A stretch of 64,000 nt of DNA, taken from the NCBI GenBank assembly GCA_937898885.1, contig CALDKD010000013.1, positions 1 through 64,000 on the forward strand. The letters run 5' to 3'. The DNA is from an uncultured Bacteroidales bacterium (lineage in GTDB: Bacteria > Bacteroidota > Bacteroidia > Bacteroidales > Bacteroidaceae). This document shows positions 1-7,986 of the stretch, piece after piece. Position 1 is the stretch's first letter. Every line of letters starts with the position of its first letter. The notes under the pieces are model-generated. The model saw only the letters and a list, made by a program, of their open reading frames with translations, did no database searches and was not told where the DNA came from. Position numbers and translations under genes: made by a program.

Positions 1-936
1 CTGTTTCCTGCAAGAGGTTGCAAGACGGAACCGCACTGCAACCCCGCAGCGAGCCGATTACATTCTCAACCTCCGCGGCAAAATGGTCCTGCACGCTGTT
101 TCCTGCAAGAGGTTGCAAGACGGAACCGCACTGCAACACCGCAGCGAGCCGTTTGCATTTTCAATCTCCGCGGCAAAATGGTCCTGCACGCTGTTTCCTG
201 CAAGAGGTTGCAAGACGGAACCGCGCTGCAACACCGCAGCGAGCCGATTGCATTCTCAACCTCTGCGGCAAAATGGTCTTGCACACTGTTTCCGGTGAGA
301 GGTTGCAAGACGGAACCGCGCTGCAACACCGCAGCGAGCCGATTGCATTTTCAACCTCTGCGGAAAAATGGTCTTGCACACTGTTTCCGGTAAGAGGTTG
401 CAAGACGGAACCGCACTGCAACCCCGCAGCGAACCGATTGCATTCTCAACCTCCGCGGCAAAATACTCCTGCTGGCTGTTTTGGTGTATAGGTTGCAGGA
501 CGAAACCGCGCTGCAACCCCGCAGCGAGCCGATTACATTTTCAACCTCCGCGGCAAAATGGTCCTGCACACTGTTTCCTGCAAGAGGTTGCAAGACGGAA
601 CCGCACTGCAACCCCGCAGCGAGCCGTTTACATTCTCAACCTCCGCGGCAAAATGGTCCTGCACACTGTTTCCTGCAAGAGGTTGCAAGACGGAACCGCA
701 CTGCAACCCCGCAGCGAACCGATTACATTCTCAACCTCCGCGGCAAAATGGTCCTGCACACTGTTTCCTGCAAGAGGTTGCAAGACGGAACCGCACTGCA
801 ACCCCGCAGCGAACCGATTACATTCTCAACCTCCGCGGCAAAATACTACTGCTGGCTGTTTTGGTGTATAGGTTGCAAGACGGAACCGCGCTGCGACACC
901 GCAGCGAGCCGATTACATTTTCAACCTCCGCGGGAA
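1..936 (+). repeat. Tandem array A of a 95-bp palindromic unit (about 10 copies)
   Basis: The motif GGTTGC that opens each unit's main palindrome occurs at 16, 111, 206, 301, 396, 491, 586, 681, 776 and 871, exactly 95 bp apart with no insertion or deletion. Each unit holds an inverted repeat, GGTTGCA...TGCAACC, around a nested CGGAACCG, followed by a second block ending in CAACCTCCGCGG. Units differ by substitutions and by three versions of the linker before the next palindrome: TTTCCTGCAAGAGG, TTTCCGGTGAGAGG and TTTTGGTGTATAGG. The array runs off the left edge, so its true length is unknown. It ends at CCGCGGGAAA near 936. It is not CRISPR, because there are no unique spacers. Association with the adjacent transposase suggests a REP-like element. 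Confidence 0.93.
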
Positions 937-983
937 ATTAAAAAATGTGTGGACAAATGGAATGAAAAATGCAGAACACAAAT

Positions 984-991
984 TATCTTTG
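984..991 (+). promoter_or_regulatory. Possible -7 box for the transposase gene
   Basis: TATCTTTG matches the Bacteroidota -7 consensus TAnnTTTG and lies about 60 bp before the chosen start codon, in the unique sequence just after array A. No convincing -33 TTTG is seen at the right distance, so this is a weak call. Confidence 0.35.
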
Positions 992-1052
992 TGGAAAATG
1001 CGTATATGCTAACACAGAGACGCATTACCAGACAGGCACAACATTAAACACT

Positions 1053-2045
1053 ATGAAAAAGTTATACCACATTGACATCACCTCGCACTCGGAGGTAATC
1101 GCACGGCAGGAAGCCGATTTCGGGTTTATTCTAAATGCCATTGCAGCAACTGCTTTCGCATGCAATGCGGAACTATTGGCGGATGCGGAAATGTCGACGC
1201 ACATTCATCTGGTTGGATTCTTTGAGAACCCTATGAAATTCTGTATGCAACTGAAAATCAGGCTCACAAAGGAATTTAATTTCAGATACTTACGCTCCGG
1301 TGCGATGTGGGACCGCGGTTTCTTCTGTATAGAGTTAGAAGGTATTAATCACATCACAACAGCCATCAGCTATGTACTTCGGAACGGATTACATCACGGC
1401 CAGGCATCTTGCGCTTTCGGATATAAGTATTGCGCAGTAAATGAGTTTTTTGCAAAAGACAGAGGGTTGACGCCAGCAAAGCCGTCCATCACATCGCGCA
1501 ACGAAATTGCCTTAAATCTCCCACAGCATACCGAATTCCCCGACGAATACGCGATGGACAGTAACGGAGTATTTCTCAGGTCAACATTTATGGATTTGCA
1601 AAAAGTAGAGATTTTATATCGAACGCCGAGATCTTATATAACAAATCTGAATCGGCTAACTTCGGAAGAGTGGTTGAAGGAGCAGGACAAGGATTCTGAG
1701 TCGCTTGGATACGAGGCACCGCGCATTGATTTAACGCGAATTGAGCGCAGGATTGACACAAAAGGCATGGAGACTTTGCTAAAAAATGAGCGAGGATACA
1801 CTTTCTATGATCACCCGGTATCGGATATCGATGTGTGTAAAATTATTGACAACGATTATGTTCCGACGATGAAAGTCAATCGCAAAAGAGCACAATCGAT
1901 TTATCAACTCTCAGAAAGTCAGAGATTGCTTATCGCAGAAGAAATTTGCCACATTTACCATATTACAGCTAGTCAGATACGCCGAACGGTAATCCTACCA
2001 AAATGGGACCTCAACCCCACACATTCCGCACGTGGTTTCCGGTGA
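1053..2045 (+). CDS. REP-associated tyrosine transposase-like protein (Y1/HUH, RAYT type)
   Basis: A 330-residue protein. Residues 47-56 carry the HUH-type metal-binding motif (His50-Ile-His52 in STHIHLVGF). Residues 75-116 match the later part of the Y1_Tnp/RAYT family: FN..Y.R.G..WDRGF followed by AISYVLRNGL, with Tyr107 the probable nucleophile. The C-terminal third (about 280-325) ends in a helix-turn-helix-like segment (SESQRLLIAEEI...SQIRR) seen in Bacteroidales members. RAYTs act on REP palindromes through single-stranded DNA chemistry. The start at 1053 was chosen because the 28 codons before it do not resemble the family. The gene lies between arrays A and B, and its stop TGA falls inside the first unit of array B, so the last few residues are repeat-encoded. 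Assignment to the fold is firm; activity on these repeats is inference. Confidence 0.85.
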   Translation: MKKLYHIDITSHSEVIARQEADFGFILNAIAATAFACNAELLADAEMSTHIHLVGFFENPMKFCMQLKIRLTKEFNFRYLRSGAMWDRGFFCIELEGINHITTAISYVLRNGLHHGQASCAFGYKYCAVNEFFAKDRGLTPAKPSITSRNEIALNLPQHTEFPDEYAMDSNGVFLRSTFMDLQKVEILYRTPRSYITNLNRLTSEEWLKEQDKDSESLGYEAPRIDLTRIERRIDTKGMETLLKNERGYTFYDHPVSDIDVCKIIDNDYVPTMKVNRKRAQSIYQLSESQRLLIAEEICHIYHITASQIRRTVILPKWDLNPTHSARGFR

Positions 2046-2398
2046 GAGGTTGCAAGACGGAACCGCTATGCAACACCACAGCGAGCCGATTGCATTCTCA
2101 ACCTCTGCGGCAAAATGGTCCTGCAGGCTGTTTTGTTGTAGAGGTTGCAGGGCAAAACCGCATTGCAACCCCGCAGCGAGCCGATTGTATTTTCAACCTC
2201 TGCGGCAAAATGGTCCTGCACACTGTTTCCGGTGAGAGGTTGCAAGACGGAACCACATTGCAACCCCGCAGCGAGCCGATTGCATTCTCAACCTCTGCGG
2301 CAAAATGGTCTTGCACACTGTTTCCTGCAAGAGGTTGCAAGACGGAACCGCACTGCAACACCACAGCGAGCCGATTGCATTCTCAACCTCCGCGGGAA
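2035..2398 (+). repeat. Tandem array B of the 95-bp unit (about 4 copies)
   Basis: Same orientation as array A. GGTTGC anchors lie at 2048, 2143, 2238 and 2333, again exactly 95 bp apart. The array starts part-way through a unit at GTTTCCGG (2035), within the last codons of the transposase gene, and ends at CCGCGGGAAA (about 2398), the same unit position at which array A ends. The final units of A and B read CGGGAAA where the interior units of A and B read CGGCAAA. Confidence 0.92.
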
Positions 2399-2515
2399 AA
2401 AGTACGGGGAGAACGGTTCAATTGCTTAAGAGTTTTGTTGTCGCTATATTTTCGCTAAATTCGCAATTGAATTCAGCAGAGCGACAATCAATATTCAACA
2501 AGAACCTGTTTTGAA

Positions 2516-3706
2516 ATGAAATACTATCTGATAGCTGGCGAGGCATCGGGCGACCTTCACGGATCCAATCTGATGAAAGCGCTTGTGGAGTGTGATGCGC
2601 AAGCCGATTTCCGTTTTTTCGGCGGCGATTTGATGGCGGCGGTGGGCGGGACCTGCGTAAGGCACTACAAGAATCTGGCATATATGGGCTTTTGGCCTGT
2701 ACTGACGCATCTGGGCACCATACTTCGAAGCGGCCGCGAGTGCCTGGCAGACATTGCGAATTGGTGCCCCGATGCTGTTATTCTGATTGATTATCCCGGC
2801 TTCAATCTGTCCATAGCACGAAATGTTCACAAGAACTTGGGCATACCAGTGTATTACTACATCTCACCGAAGCTTTGGGCCTGGAAAGGGTATCGCATTC
2901 GTGGCATCAGGCGCGATGTGAATCGTCTTTTCTCAATTCTTCCGTTCGAGGTTGAATACTTCCATCATCGTGGCTACGAGGTTGATTATGTTGGCAATCC
3001 GTGCGTTGATGCCGTTGAGGCCTATCGCTCAGTTACAAAGGATGATGAGGGTGTGTCTTCTAAATCTGAGAGAGATGAGCCCGGCAAGCCGATTATCGCG
3101 CTGCTTGCCGGAAGTCGCCGCCAGGAAATCAGCCGGAATCTTCCTGCCATGCTGCAGGCTGCACAGGGCCTTGACGATTATGAGTTGGTGCTGGCCGCCG
3201 CGCCTGGGATTGACGACGATTTCTATGCCAGCGTGCTGGACCGAAGTGGTTTACACGATATATCCGGACTTCGCATTGAACGTGGCAAGACATATGCGAT
3301 ACTGGAGCAGGCACACGCCGCCCTCGTCACTTCGGGCACCGCCACGCTTGAGACTGCGTTGTTCAGGGTGCCTCAAGTGGTTTGCTACAAGTTGCCCGCG
3401 CACTGGATTGCATTGCTGTTCAAGAAATTCATCCTTAAAGTTGAGTATGTCTCACTTGTGAATCTGATAGCAGGACGCGAGGTTGTACCGGAACTTCTGG
3501 GTGGCGATATGAATGCCGGGAATGTCCGTGCGCATCTGCTTCCGCTACTTCAGGACAGTCCTGACTCGGATGCACGTAAGGCTCAATTATCAGGTTATGA
3601 TGAGTTGATTACAATTTTGGGCCCCTCAAGTGCCTCGCACAACGCCGCGTCGGCAATTTACAATCTTCTCACCAACCCATCCCAGCCTTCTGCTCGCAGA
3701 GGTTGA
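2516..3706 (+). CDS. lpxB: Lipid-A-disaccharide synthase
   Basis: Makes lipid A disaccharide 1-phosphate from UDP-2,3-diacylglucosamine and lipid X at the inner membrane (GT19 family). The N-terminus MKYYLIAGEASGDLHG is the family signature, and KLWAWKGYR, LLAGSRRQEI and TSGTATLETAL are further conserved blocks. Its 396 residues are close to the usual 370-390. The last codons (PSAR then RG and stop) run into array C: the TGA at 3704-3706 lies inside the first repeat unit, so the native C-terminus may have been altered by the array. The gap before the gene holds only array B and about 117 bp of unique sequence. Confidence 0.95.
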   Translation: MKYYLIAGEASGDLHGSNLMKALVECDAQADFRFFGGDLMAAVGGTCVRHYKNLAYMGFWPVLTHLGTILRSGRECLADIANWCPDAVILIDYPGFNLSIARNVHKNLGIPVYYYISPKLWAWKGYRIRGIRRDVNRLFSILPFEVEYFHHRGYEVDYVGNPCVDAVEAYRSVTKDDEGVSSKSERDEPGKPIIALLAGSRRQEISRNLPAMLQAAQGLDDYELVLAAAPGIDDDFYASVLDRSGLHDISGLRIERGKTYAILEQAHAALVTSGTATLETALFRVPQVVCYKLPAHWIALLFKKFILKVEYVSLVNLIAGREVVPELLGGDMNAGNVRAHLLPLLQDSPDSDARKAQLSGYDELITILGPSSASHNAASAIYNLLTNPSQPSARRG

Positions 3707-4171
3707 AAATGCAATCGGCTCGCTGCGGGGTTGCAATGCGGTTTTGCCCTGCAACCTCTCACCGGAAACAGTGTGCAAGACCATTTTCCCGCGGAGGTTG
3801 AGAATGCAAACGGTTCGCTGCTATGTTGCAGTGCGGTTCCGCCTTGCAACCTCTACACCAAAACAGCCTGCAGGAGTATTTTCCCGCAGAGGTTGAAATT
3901 GCAATCGGCTCGCTGCGGGGTTGCAATGCGGTTCCGTCTTGCAACCTCTCACCGGAAACAGTGTGCAAGACCATTTTCCCGCAGAGGTTGAAATTGCAAT
4001 CGGCTCGCTGCGGGGTTGCAATGCGGTTCCGTCTTGCAACCTCTCACCGGAAACAGTGTGCAAGACCATTTTCCCGCGGAGGTTGAGAATGCAAACGGTT
4101 CGCTGCTATGTTGCAGTGCGGTTCCGCCTTGCAACCTCTACACCGGAAACAGTGTGCAAGACCATTTTCCC
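3695..4171 (-). repeat. Tandem array C of the 95-bp unit, inverted, five copies
   Basis: The palindromes end at 3756, 3851, 3946, 4041 and 4136, exactly 95 bp apart. Orientation is opposite to arrays A and B. Read on the minus strand the array begins at GGGAAAATGG (4171) and stops after CAACCTCTGCG (3695), so it spans 477 bp, five full units plus 2 bp, cut within the CCGCGG site. A higher-order duplication is visible: the unit with GCAAACGGTTCGCTGCTATG occurs at about 3807 and again 285 bp (three units) later. The array abuts the end of lpxB on one side and the parA promoter on the other. Confidence 0.93.
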
Positions 4172-4191
4172 ATTTTTTAACTTGCGGCGAA

Positions 4192-4222
4192 AGGGGAAAA
4201 ACCATTTTGTTTGTTAACTTTG
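4192..4222 (+). promoter_or_regulatory. Probable parAB promoter
   Basis: TTG at 4192-4194 and TAACTTTG at 4215-4222 are separated by 20 bp, close to the Bacteroidota TTTG-N19-TAnnTTTG pattern. It lies 27 bp before the parA start and only 21 bp after the end of array C, so the array sits immediately upstream of this promoter. Confidence 0.55.
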
Positions 4223-4248
4223 CGTTTCTGACACAGAATTGACAAGGA

Positions 4249-5028
4249 ATGGGAAAAATCATAGCATTGGCCAATCAGAAAGGAGGTGTAGGCAAGACCA
4301 CTACCACCATTAATCTGGCGGCATCGCTGGCTACTTTGGAGAAGGAGGTGCTTGTGGTGGATGCGGATCCGCAGGCGAACGCTTCGTCGGGGCTTGGCAT
4401 TGACATCAAGGGGGTTGAATGCACTGTATATGAGTGTCTGGTTGACAACCGCGACCCGCAGGAGGCGATAGTGCCTACACAGATGGAGCGGCTGAGCGTG
4501 ATGCCATCGCACATAGACCTGGTTGGAGCAGAGCTGGAGCTGATGAATATGGAGAACCGCGAGACGGTGATGAAGCGCATGCTCGGCAAGCTGAAGGATA
4601 AGTATGACTATATCCTAATAGACTGCTCGCCGTCACTCGGGCTTATCACGGTAAACTCACTGACCGCCGCAGACTCTGTCATTATTCCTGTCCAATGTGA
4701 GTACTTTGCGCTTGAGGGCATCAGCAAGTTGCTGAATACCATAAGAATTATAAAGACAAAACTGAATCCTGCCCTGGAGATTGAGGGATTCCTGATGACG
4801 ATGTACGACTCCCGTCTGCGCCTGAGCAATCAGATTTACGACGAGATACGCAAGCACTTCAAGGAATTGGTCTTCAAGACTATAATAACCAGAAACGTAC
4901 GCCTGAGCGAGTCACAGAGCTATGGCTTGCCTGTGATTCTGTATGATGCGGCATCGAAGGGAGCCGCTAATTATCTGCAGCTGGCTAAGGAGATTCTGAA
5001 CAACAACACAAAGAATGGCACCAACTAA
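4249..5028 (+). CDS. parA: Chromosome-partitioning ATPase ParA (Soj)
   Basis: A 259-residue ParA/MinD-type ATPase of the chromosomal Soj branch. It has the deviant Walker A KGGVGKTTTTINLAASLA at residues 10-27, VVDADPQANAS (switch I/A') and the DYILIDCSPSLG Walker B region. It dimerises on ATP, binds DNA non-specifically and is released by ParB, driving segregation of the origin region. No N-terminal DNA-binding extension is present, as expected for the chromosomal type. It overlaps parB by 14 bp, indicating a translationally coupled pair. Confidence 0.96.
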   Translation: MGKIIALANQKGGVGKTTTTINLAASLATLEKEVLVVDADPQANASSGLGIDIKGVECTVYECLVDNRDPQEAIVPTQMERLSVMPSHIDLVGAELELMNMENRETVMKRMLGKLKDKYDYILIDCSPSLGLITVNSLTAADSVIIPVQCEYFALEGISKLLNTIRIIKTKLNPALEIEGFLMTMYDSRLRLSNQIYDEIRKHFKELVFKTIITRNVRLSESQSYGLPVILYDAASKGAANYLQLAKEILNNNTKNGTN

Positions 5029-5887
5029 GAAGGCGGCTTTGGGCCGGGGGCTCGACGCCCTGATATCAACAGAGTACGTAAGGACTGGAGGCTCATCGTC
5101 TATCAACGAGATTCCGATTGAGCAGATATACGCGAATCCAGACCAGCCAAGACGAGAGTTCGATGCGGAGAAACTGCAGGAATTGGCAGACTCTATCAGA
5201 CAGATTGGCATAATCCAGCCTGTTACATTACGAAAGACGGGAGCCGGGCAGTACCAGATTATTGCCGGTGAGCGCAGGTTCCGCGCGGCAGGTATGGTGG
5301 GGCTTAAGACTATCCCGGCATACATACGCAACGCCACTGACAACGAGATGATGCAGATGGCGCTGATTGAGAACATTCAGCGCGAGGATTTGAATGCCAT
5401 TGACATTGCCGTATCGCTGAACAGCCTGCTTGAGGAGTGCGAGATGACACAGGAGCAACTAAGCAGCAAGGTTGGCAAGAACAGGACTACAATCTCGAAC
5501 TACATAAGATTGCTCAGACTTCCGGCTGAGATTCAGCTGGCCCTGAAGGAGAAGAAGATTGATATGGGACACGCAAGGGCATTGTTGTCGGTAGATAACC
5601 CTGTTCGTCAGCTTGAGCTTTTCCATCAGATGATGGCCAAGGGCTGGTCGGTACGTGCCGTAGAGGAGCACGTGCGCAAGGCCAACGAGGCAAAGGTAAG
5701 GCAGGAGGGTGAAACAGCGGGCAATGATTTCGCGCCTCTGGCCGGACGTCTCTCAACATATTTCGGAACCAAGGTAAAGCTTAGCTGCACCGCTAAAGGC
5801 AAGGGCAAGATAAGCATCCCGTTCAAGAACGAGGCTGAGTTGCTTGGTATTTTACAGAGACTGGATTTGAAAAAGTTGTCGGAGTGA
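5015..5887 (+). CDS. parB: Chromosome-partitioning protein ParB (Spo0J)
   Basis: A 290-residue protein with the ParB/sulfiredoxin CTPase domain at about 25-115 (IYANPDQPRREFD, IIAGERRFRAA with the GERRxRA box), a helix-turn-helix at about 125-165 (MTQEQLSSKVGKNRTTISNYIRLLRLP), and a C-terminal dimerisation part. It loads on parS and spreads as a CTP-dependent clamp. No clear 16-bp parS was found nearby by eye. The start at 5015 lies inside the end of parA. The stop overlaps the GTG of the next gene. Confidence 0.95.
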   Translation: MAPTKKAALGRGLDALISTEYVRTGGSSSINEIPIEQIYANPDQPRREFDAEKLQELADSIRQIGIIQPVTLRKTGAGQYQIIAGERRFRAAGMVGLKTIPAYIRNATDNEMMQMALIENIQREDLNAIDIAVSLNSLLEECEMTQEQLSSKVGKNRTTISNYIRLLRLPAEIQLALKEKKIDMGHARALLSVDNPVRQLELFHQMMAKGWSVRAVEEHVRKANEAKVRQEGETAGNDFAPLAGRLSTYFGTKVKLSCTAKGKGKISIPFKNEAELLGILQRLDLKKLSE

Positions 5888-6765
5888 GATTGACGGGATA
5901 TAAATATCTGGCGATACTGTCTGTGGCATGTGTCCTGCCGTTTTGCGCGGGATACGGCGCCGCTATTCAGCAGGATATCCTGGCGCAGGACAGCATTGAG
6001 GGACGGGGCAGCCTGAATGTCAATGTCTTGCCAGAAGAGTTCACCTTGCCCGACAGTGTGACAACCGATGCCCTGATGTCTGACTCTATAGCAATGGATA
6101 AGGTAGAGCAGAATGATTTCCTGCCAATGGAACTGGTTCAGGATGACTTGTACAAATCGTTGAGGGACTCACTTACAGCCCGATTTGCCATTGATGACTC
6201 AATTCCAGTGCTTGACAGCAAGCTTACGACAAGACAGAAGGACAGCATCATTATGGCGGGAGTTGACCAGAAATACCATACTGACTGGACACCGGTGCCT
6301 CGCAAGGCTACTCTGCTGTCAATGCTGATTCCCGGCGGCGGGCAGATTTACAACAGGAAGTACTGGAAACTTCCTATTTTCTATGGCGGTTATGTGGGTT
6401 GCATATACGCCCTGTCCTGGAACAACCAGATGTACACAGATTATATGCAGGCTTATGAGGATATTATGGATAATGACCCGGACACCAAGAGCTATGAGGA
6501 TTTCCTGCCGCCACGTTATGATATTGAGTCAAACAAGGAGTGGCTGAAAGATGTTCTCAAGAGCAGAAAGGACAATTTCCGTCGTTACCGCGACATAAGC
6601 ATATTCTGTTTCGCAGGCGTTTACCTGCTCTCAATAATCGATGCATACGTAGATGCCGAGCTTTCGCACTTTGATGTGAACAAGGATCTGAGTCTGCATT
6701 GGAATCCTGGAATTCTGGACACGCATACCGCAAGTCTGGGCCTCAATCTCTCACTCACCTTCTAA
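5884..6765 (+). CDS. DUF5683 membrane protein
   Basis: A 293-residue envelope protein starting with GTG that overlaps the parB stop (GTGA). A signal-like hydrophobic N-terminus (residues 6-24) is followed by an acidic, Ser/Asp-rich stretch and then the DUF5683 core from about residue 140: KATLLSMLIPGGGQIYNRKYWKLPIFYGG, with hydrophobic segments near 165-180 and 237-255. This family commonly follows parAB in Bacteroidales. The function is unknown, and the order with a lytic transglycosylase downstream suggests an envelope role. Confidence 0.85.
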   Translation: MRLTGYKYLAILSVACVLPFCAGYGAAIQQDILAQDSIEGRGSLNVNVLPEEFTLPDSVTTDALMSDSIAMDKVEQNDFLPMELVQDDLYKSLRDSLTARFAIDDSIPVLDSKLTTRQKDSIIMAGVDQKYHTDWTPVPRKATLLSMLIPGGGQIYNRKYWKLPIFYGGYVGCIYALSWNNQMYTDYMQAYEDIMDNDPDTKSYEDFLPPRYDIESNKEWLKDVLKSRKDNFRRYRDISIFCFAGVYLLSIIDAYVDAELSHFDVNKDLSLHWNPGILDTHTASLGLNLSLTF

Positions 6766-6777
6766 AAAGAAAGCGCA

Positions 6778-7980
6778 ATGAAAGTAAGAAATCTCACACT
6801 GTTCCTGTTATCTGTCATAATTGTCACCCCGGCTGCTGCTCAGAGTGACTCCTTGTATGCATATCTGGACAGCATTGAGAATACGTGGTACGCCAGTCAT
6901 TATCTGACAGTTGACTATGAGTGTCTGAACAGCTCGCAGGCACCGTCATTTCCCGACTCAGTATATCAGCAGAGGCTGCAGAGCCTGCCTACGGTGATTG
7001 AGATGCCATATAATGCCGAGGTAAGGGCTGCCATTGACCTTTATACTCAGCGCAGTCGCAAGGGCACCTCTTTGATATTAGGGCTCTTTCCTCTTTACGA
7101 GGACATCTTTGTTGAGGCTCTGAGGAAATATGACTTGCCGGTGGAGCTCAAGTATCTTCCAATCATAGAGTCTGGGCTGAGACCTAAGGCTGCCTCGAGA
7201 ATGGGAGCCGCAGGTATGTGGCAGTTCATATACAACACCGGGCGAAAGTATGACCTGAGCGTGAACAGTCTGATTGATGACAGATTTGATGTGAGAAAGG
7301 CTACTGATGCCGCAGCCCGGCACTTCAGGGATCTTTATGATATTTATCACGACTGGAATCTTGCCATATCGGCATACAACTGTGGATCCGGAAATATAAA
7401 CAAGGCTATCACCCGTAGCGGCAGCACTGATTTCTGGAAGATTTACCAGTACCTGCCAAGCGAGACAAGAAGCTACCTGCCTTCTTTCATTGCCATAAAC
7501 TATGTGATGGAATTCTACCGTGAGCACGGTATTTGCCCGGCAGAGGCATCGATATCGCCAGCCACTGATACGCTGCACATAACCCGGAATCTGCATTTTG
7601 GCCAGATTGAGGAGCTGTGCGGGATTTCAGAGGAAGAGCTTGTGGCATATAACCCACAGTATCTGGGGAAGGTTATTCCAGGCGCATACCGTGAGTGCGT
7701 GCTGACTCTTCCTACCAGATATATAGTTCCGCTGGTTGAGGCTGGCGACTCACTCTATCTGCACGACAGCGCGAAGTTCTTCCCTGAGAGCAAGACCAAG
7801 CTGGTTGCCGATGAGATGCTGAGCCGCCGCACATACATCACGCACAAGATTCGTAACGGCGAGACCCTGTCAACGATAGCGGCCAGGTACCACACCACTG
7901 TCAAGAACATCAAGGCGTGGAACAATATGTCAAGTGACAGGATCAGAGCCGGAAAGACTTTGAAGATATACAACAGGTAA
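6778..7980 (+). CDS. MltD-like lytic transglycosylase with LysM
   Basis: A 400-residue secreted murein hydrolase. It has a signal peptide at 1-21 (ending AAA-QS), then an SLT (GH23) domain at about 105-230 with catalytic Glu131 in LPIIESGLRPKAASRMGAAG and the ISAYNCGSGN motif. A C-terminal LysM peptidoglycan-binding repeat lies at about 355-399 (HKIRNGETLSTIAARYHTT...AGKTLKIY). It cleaves the MurNAc-GlcNAc bond to form 1,6-anhydro products. It follows the DUF5683 gene by 12 bp and precedes the relA/spoT gene by 6 bp, so all are probably one transcript. Confidence 0.92.
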   Translation: MKVRNLTLFLLSVIIVTPAAAQSDSLYAYLDSIENTWYASHYLTVDYECLNSSQAPSFPDSVYQQRLQSLPTVIEMPYNAEVRAAIDLYTQRSRKGTSLILGLFPLYEDIFVEALRKYDLPVELKYLPIIESGLRPKAASRMGAAGMWQFIYNTGRKYDLSVNSLIDDRFDVRKATDAAARHFRDLYDIYHDWNLAISAYNCGSGNINKAITRSGSTDFWKIYQYLPSETRSYLPSFIAINYVMEFYREHGICPAEASISPATDTLHITRNLHFGQIEELCGISEEELVAYNPQYLGKVIPGAYRECVLTLPTRYIVPLVEAGDSLYLHDSAKFFPESKTKLVADEMLSRRTYITHKIRNGETLSTIAARYHTTVKNIKAWNNMSSDRIRAGKTLKIYNR

Positions 7981-7986
7981 AGCATT

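Noticed and set aside
18..1047. Long overlapping reading frames on both strands across array A and the similar arrays
   Set aside because: The 95-bp unit has few stop codons in any phase, so all frames stay open. The frames shift with each unit, overlap on both strands and encode the same low-complexity peptide in every phase. This is a product of the repeat, not coding evidence.
1..4171. CRISPR array
   Set aside because: The units are head-to-tail with no unique spacers, the period is 95 bp, and no cas gene is present.
1..4171. Integron attC cassette array
   Set aside because: There is no integrase of the tyrosine-recombinase type and no cassettes between units. The enzyme present is an HUH/Y1 type.
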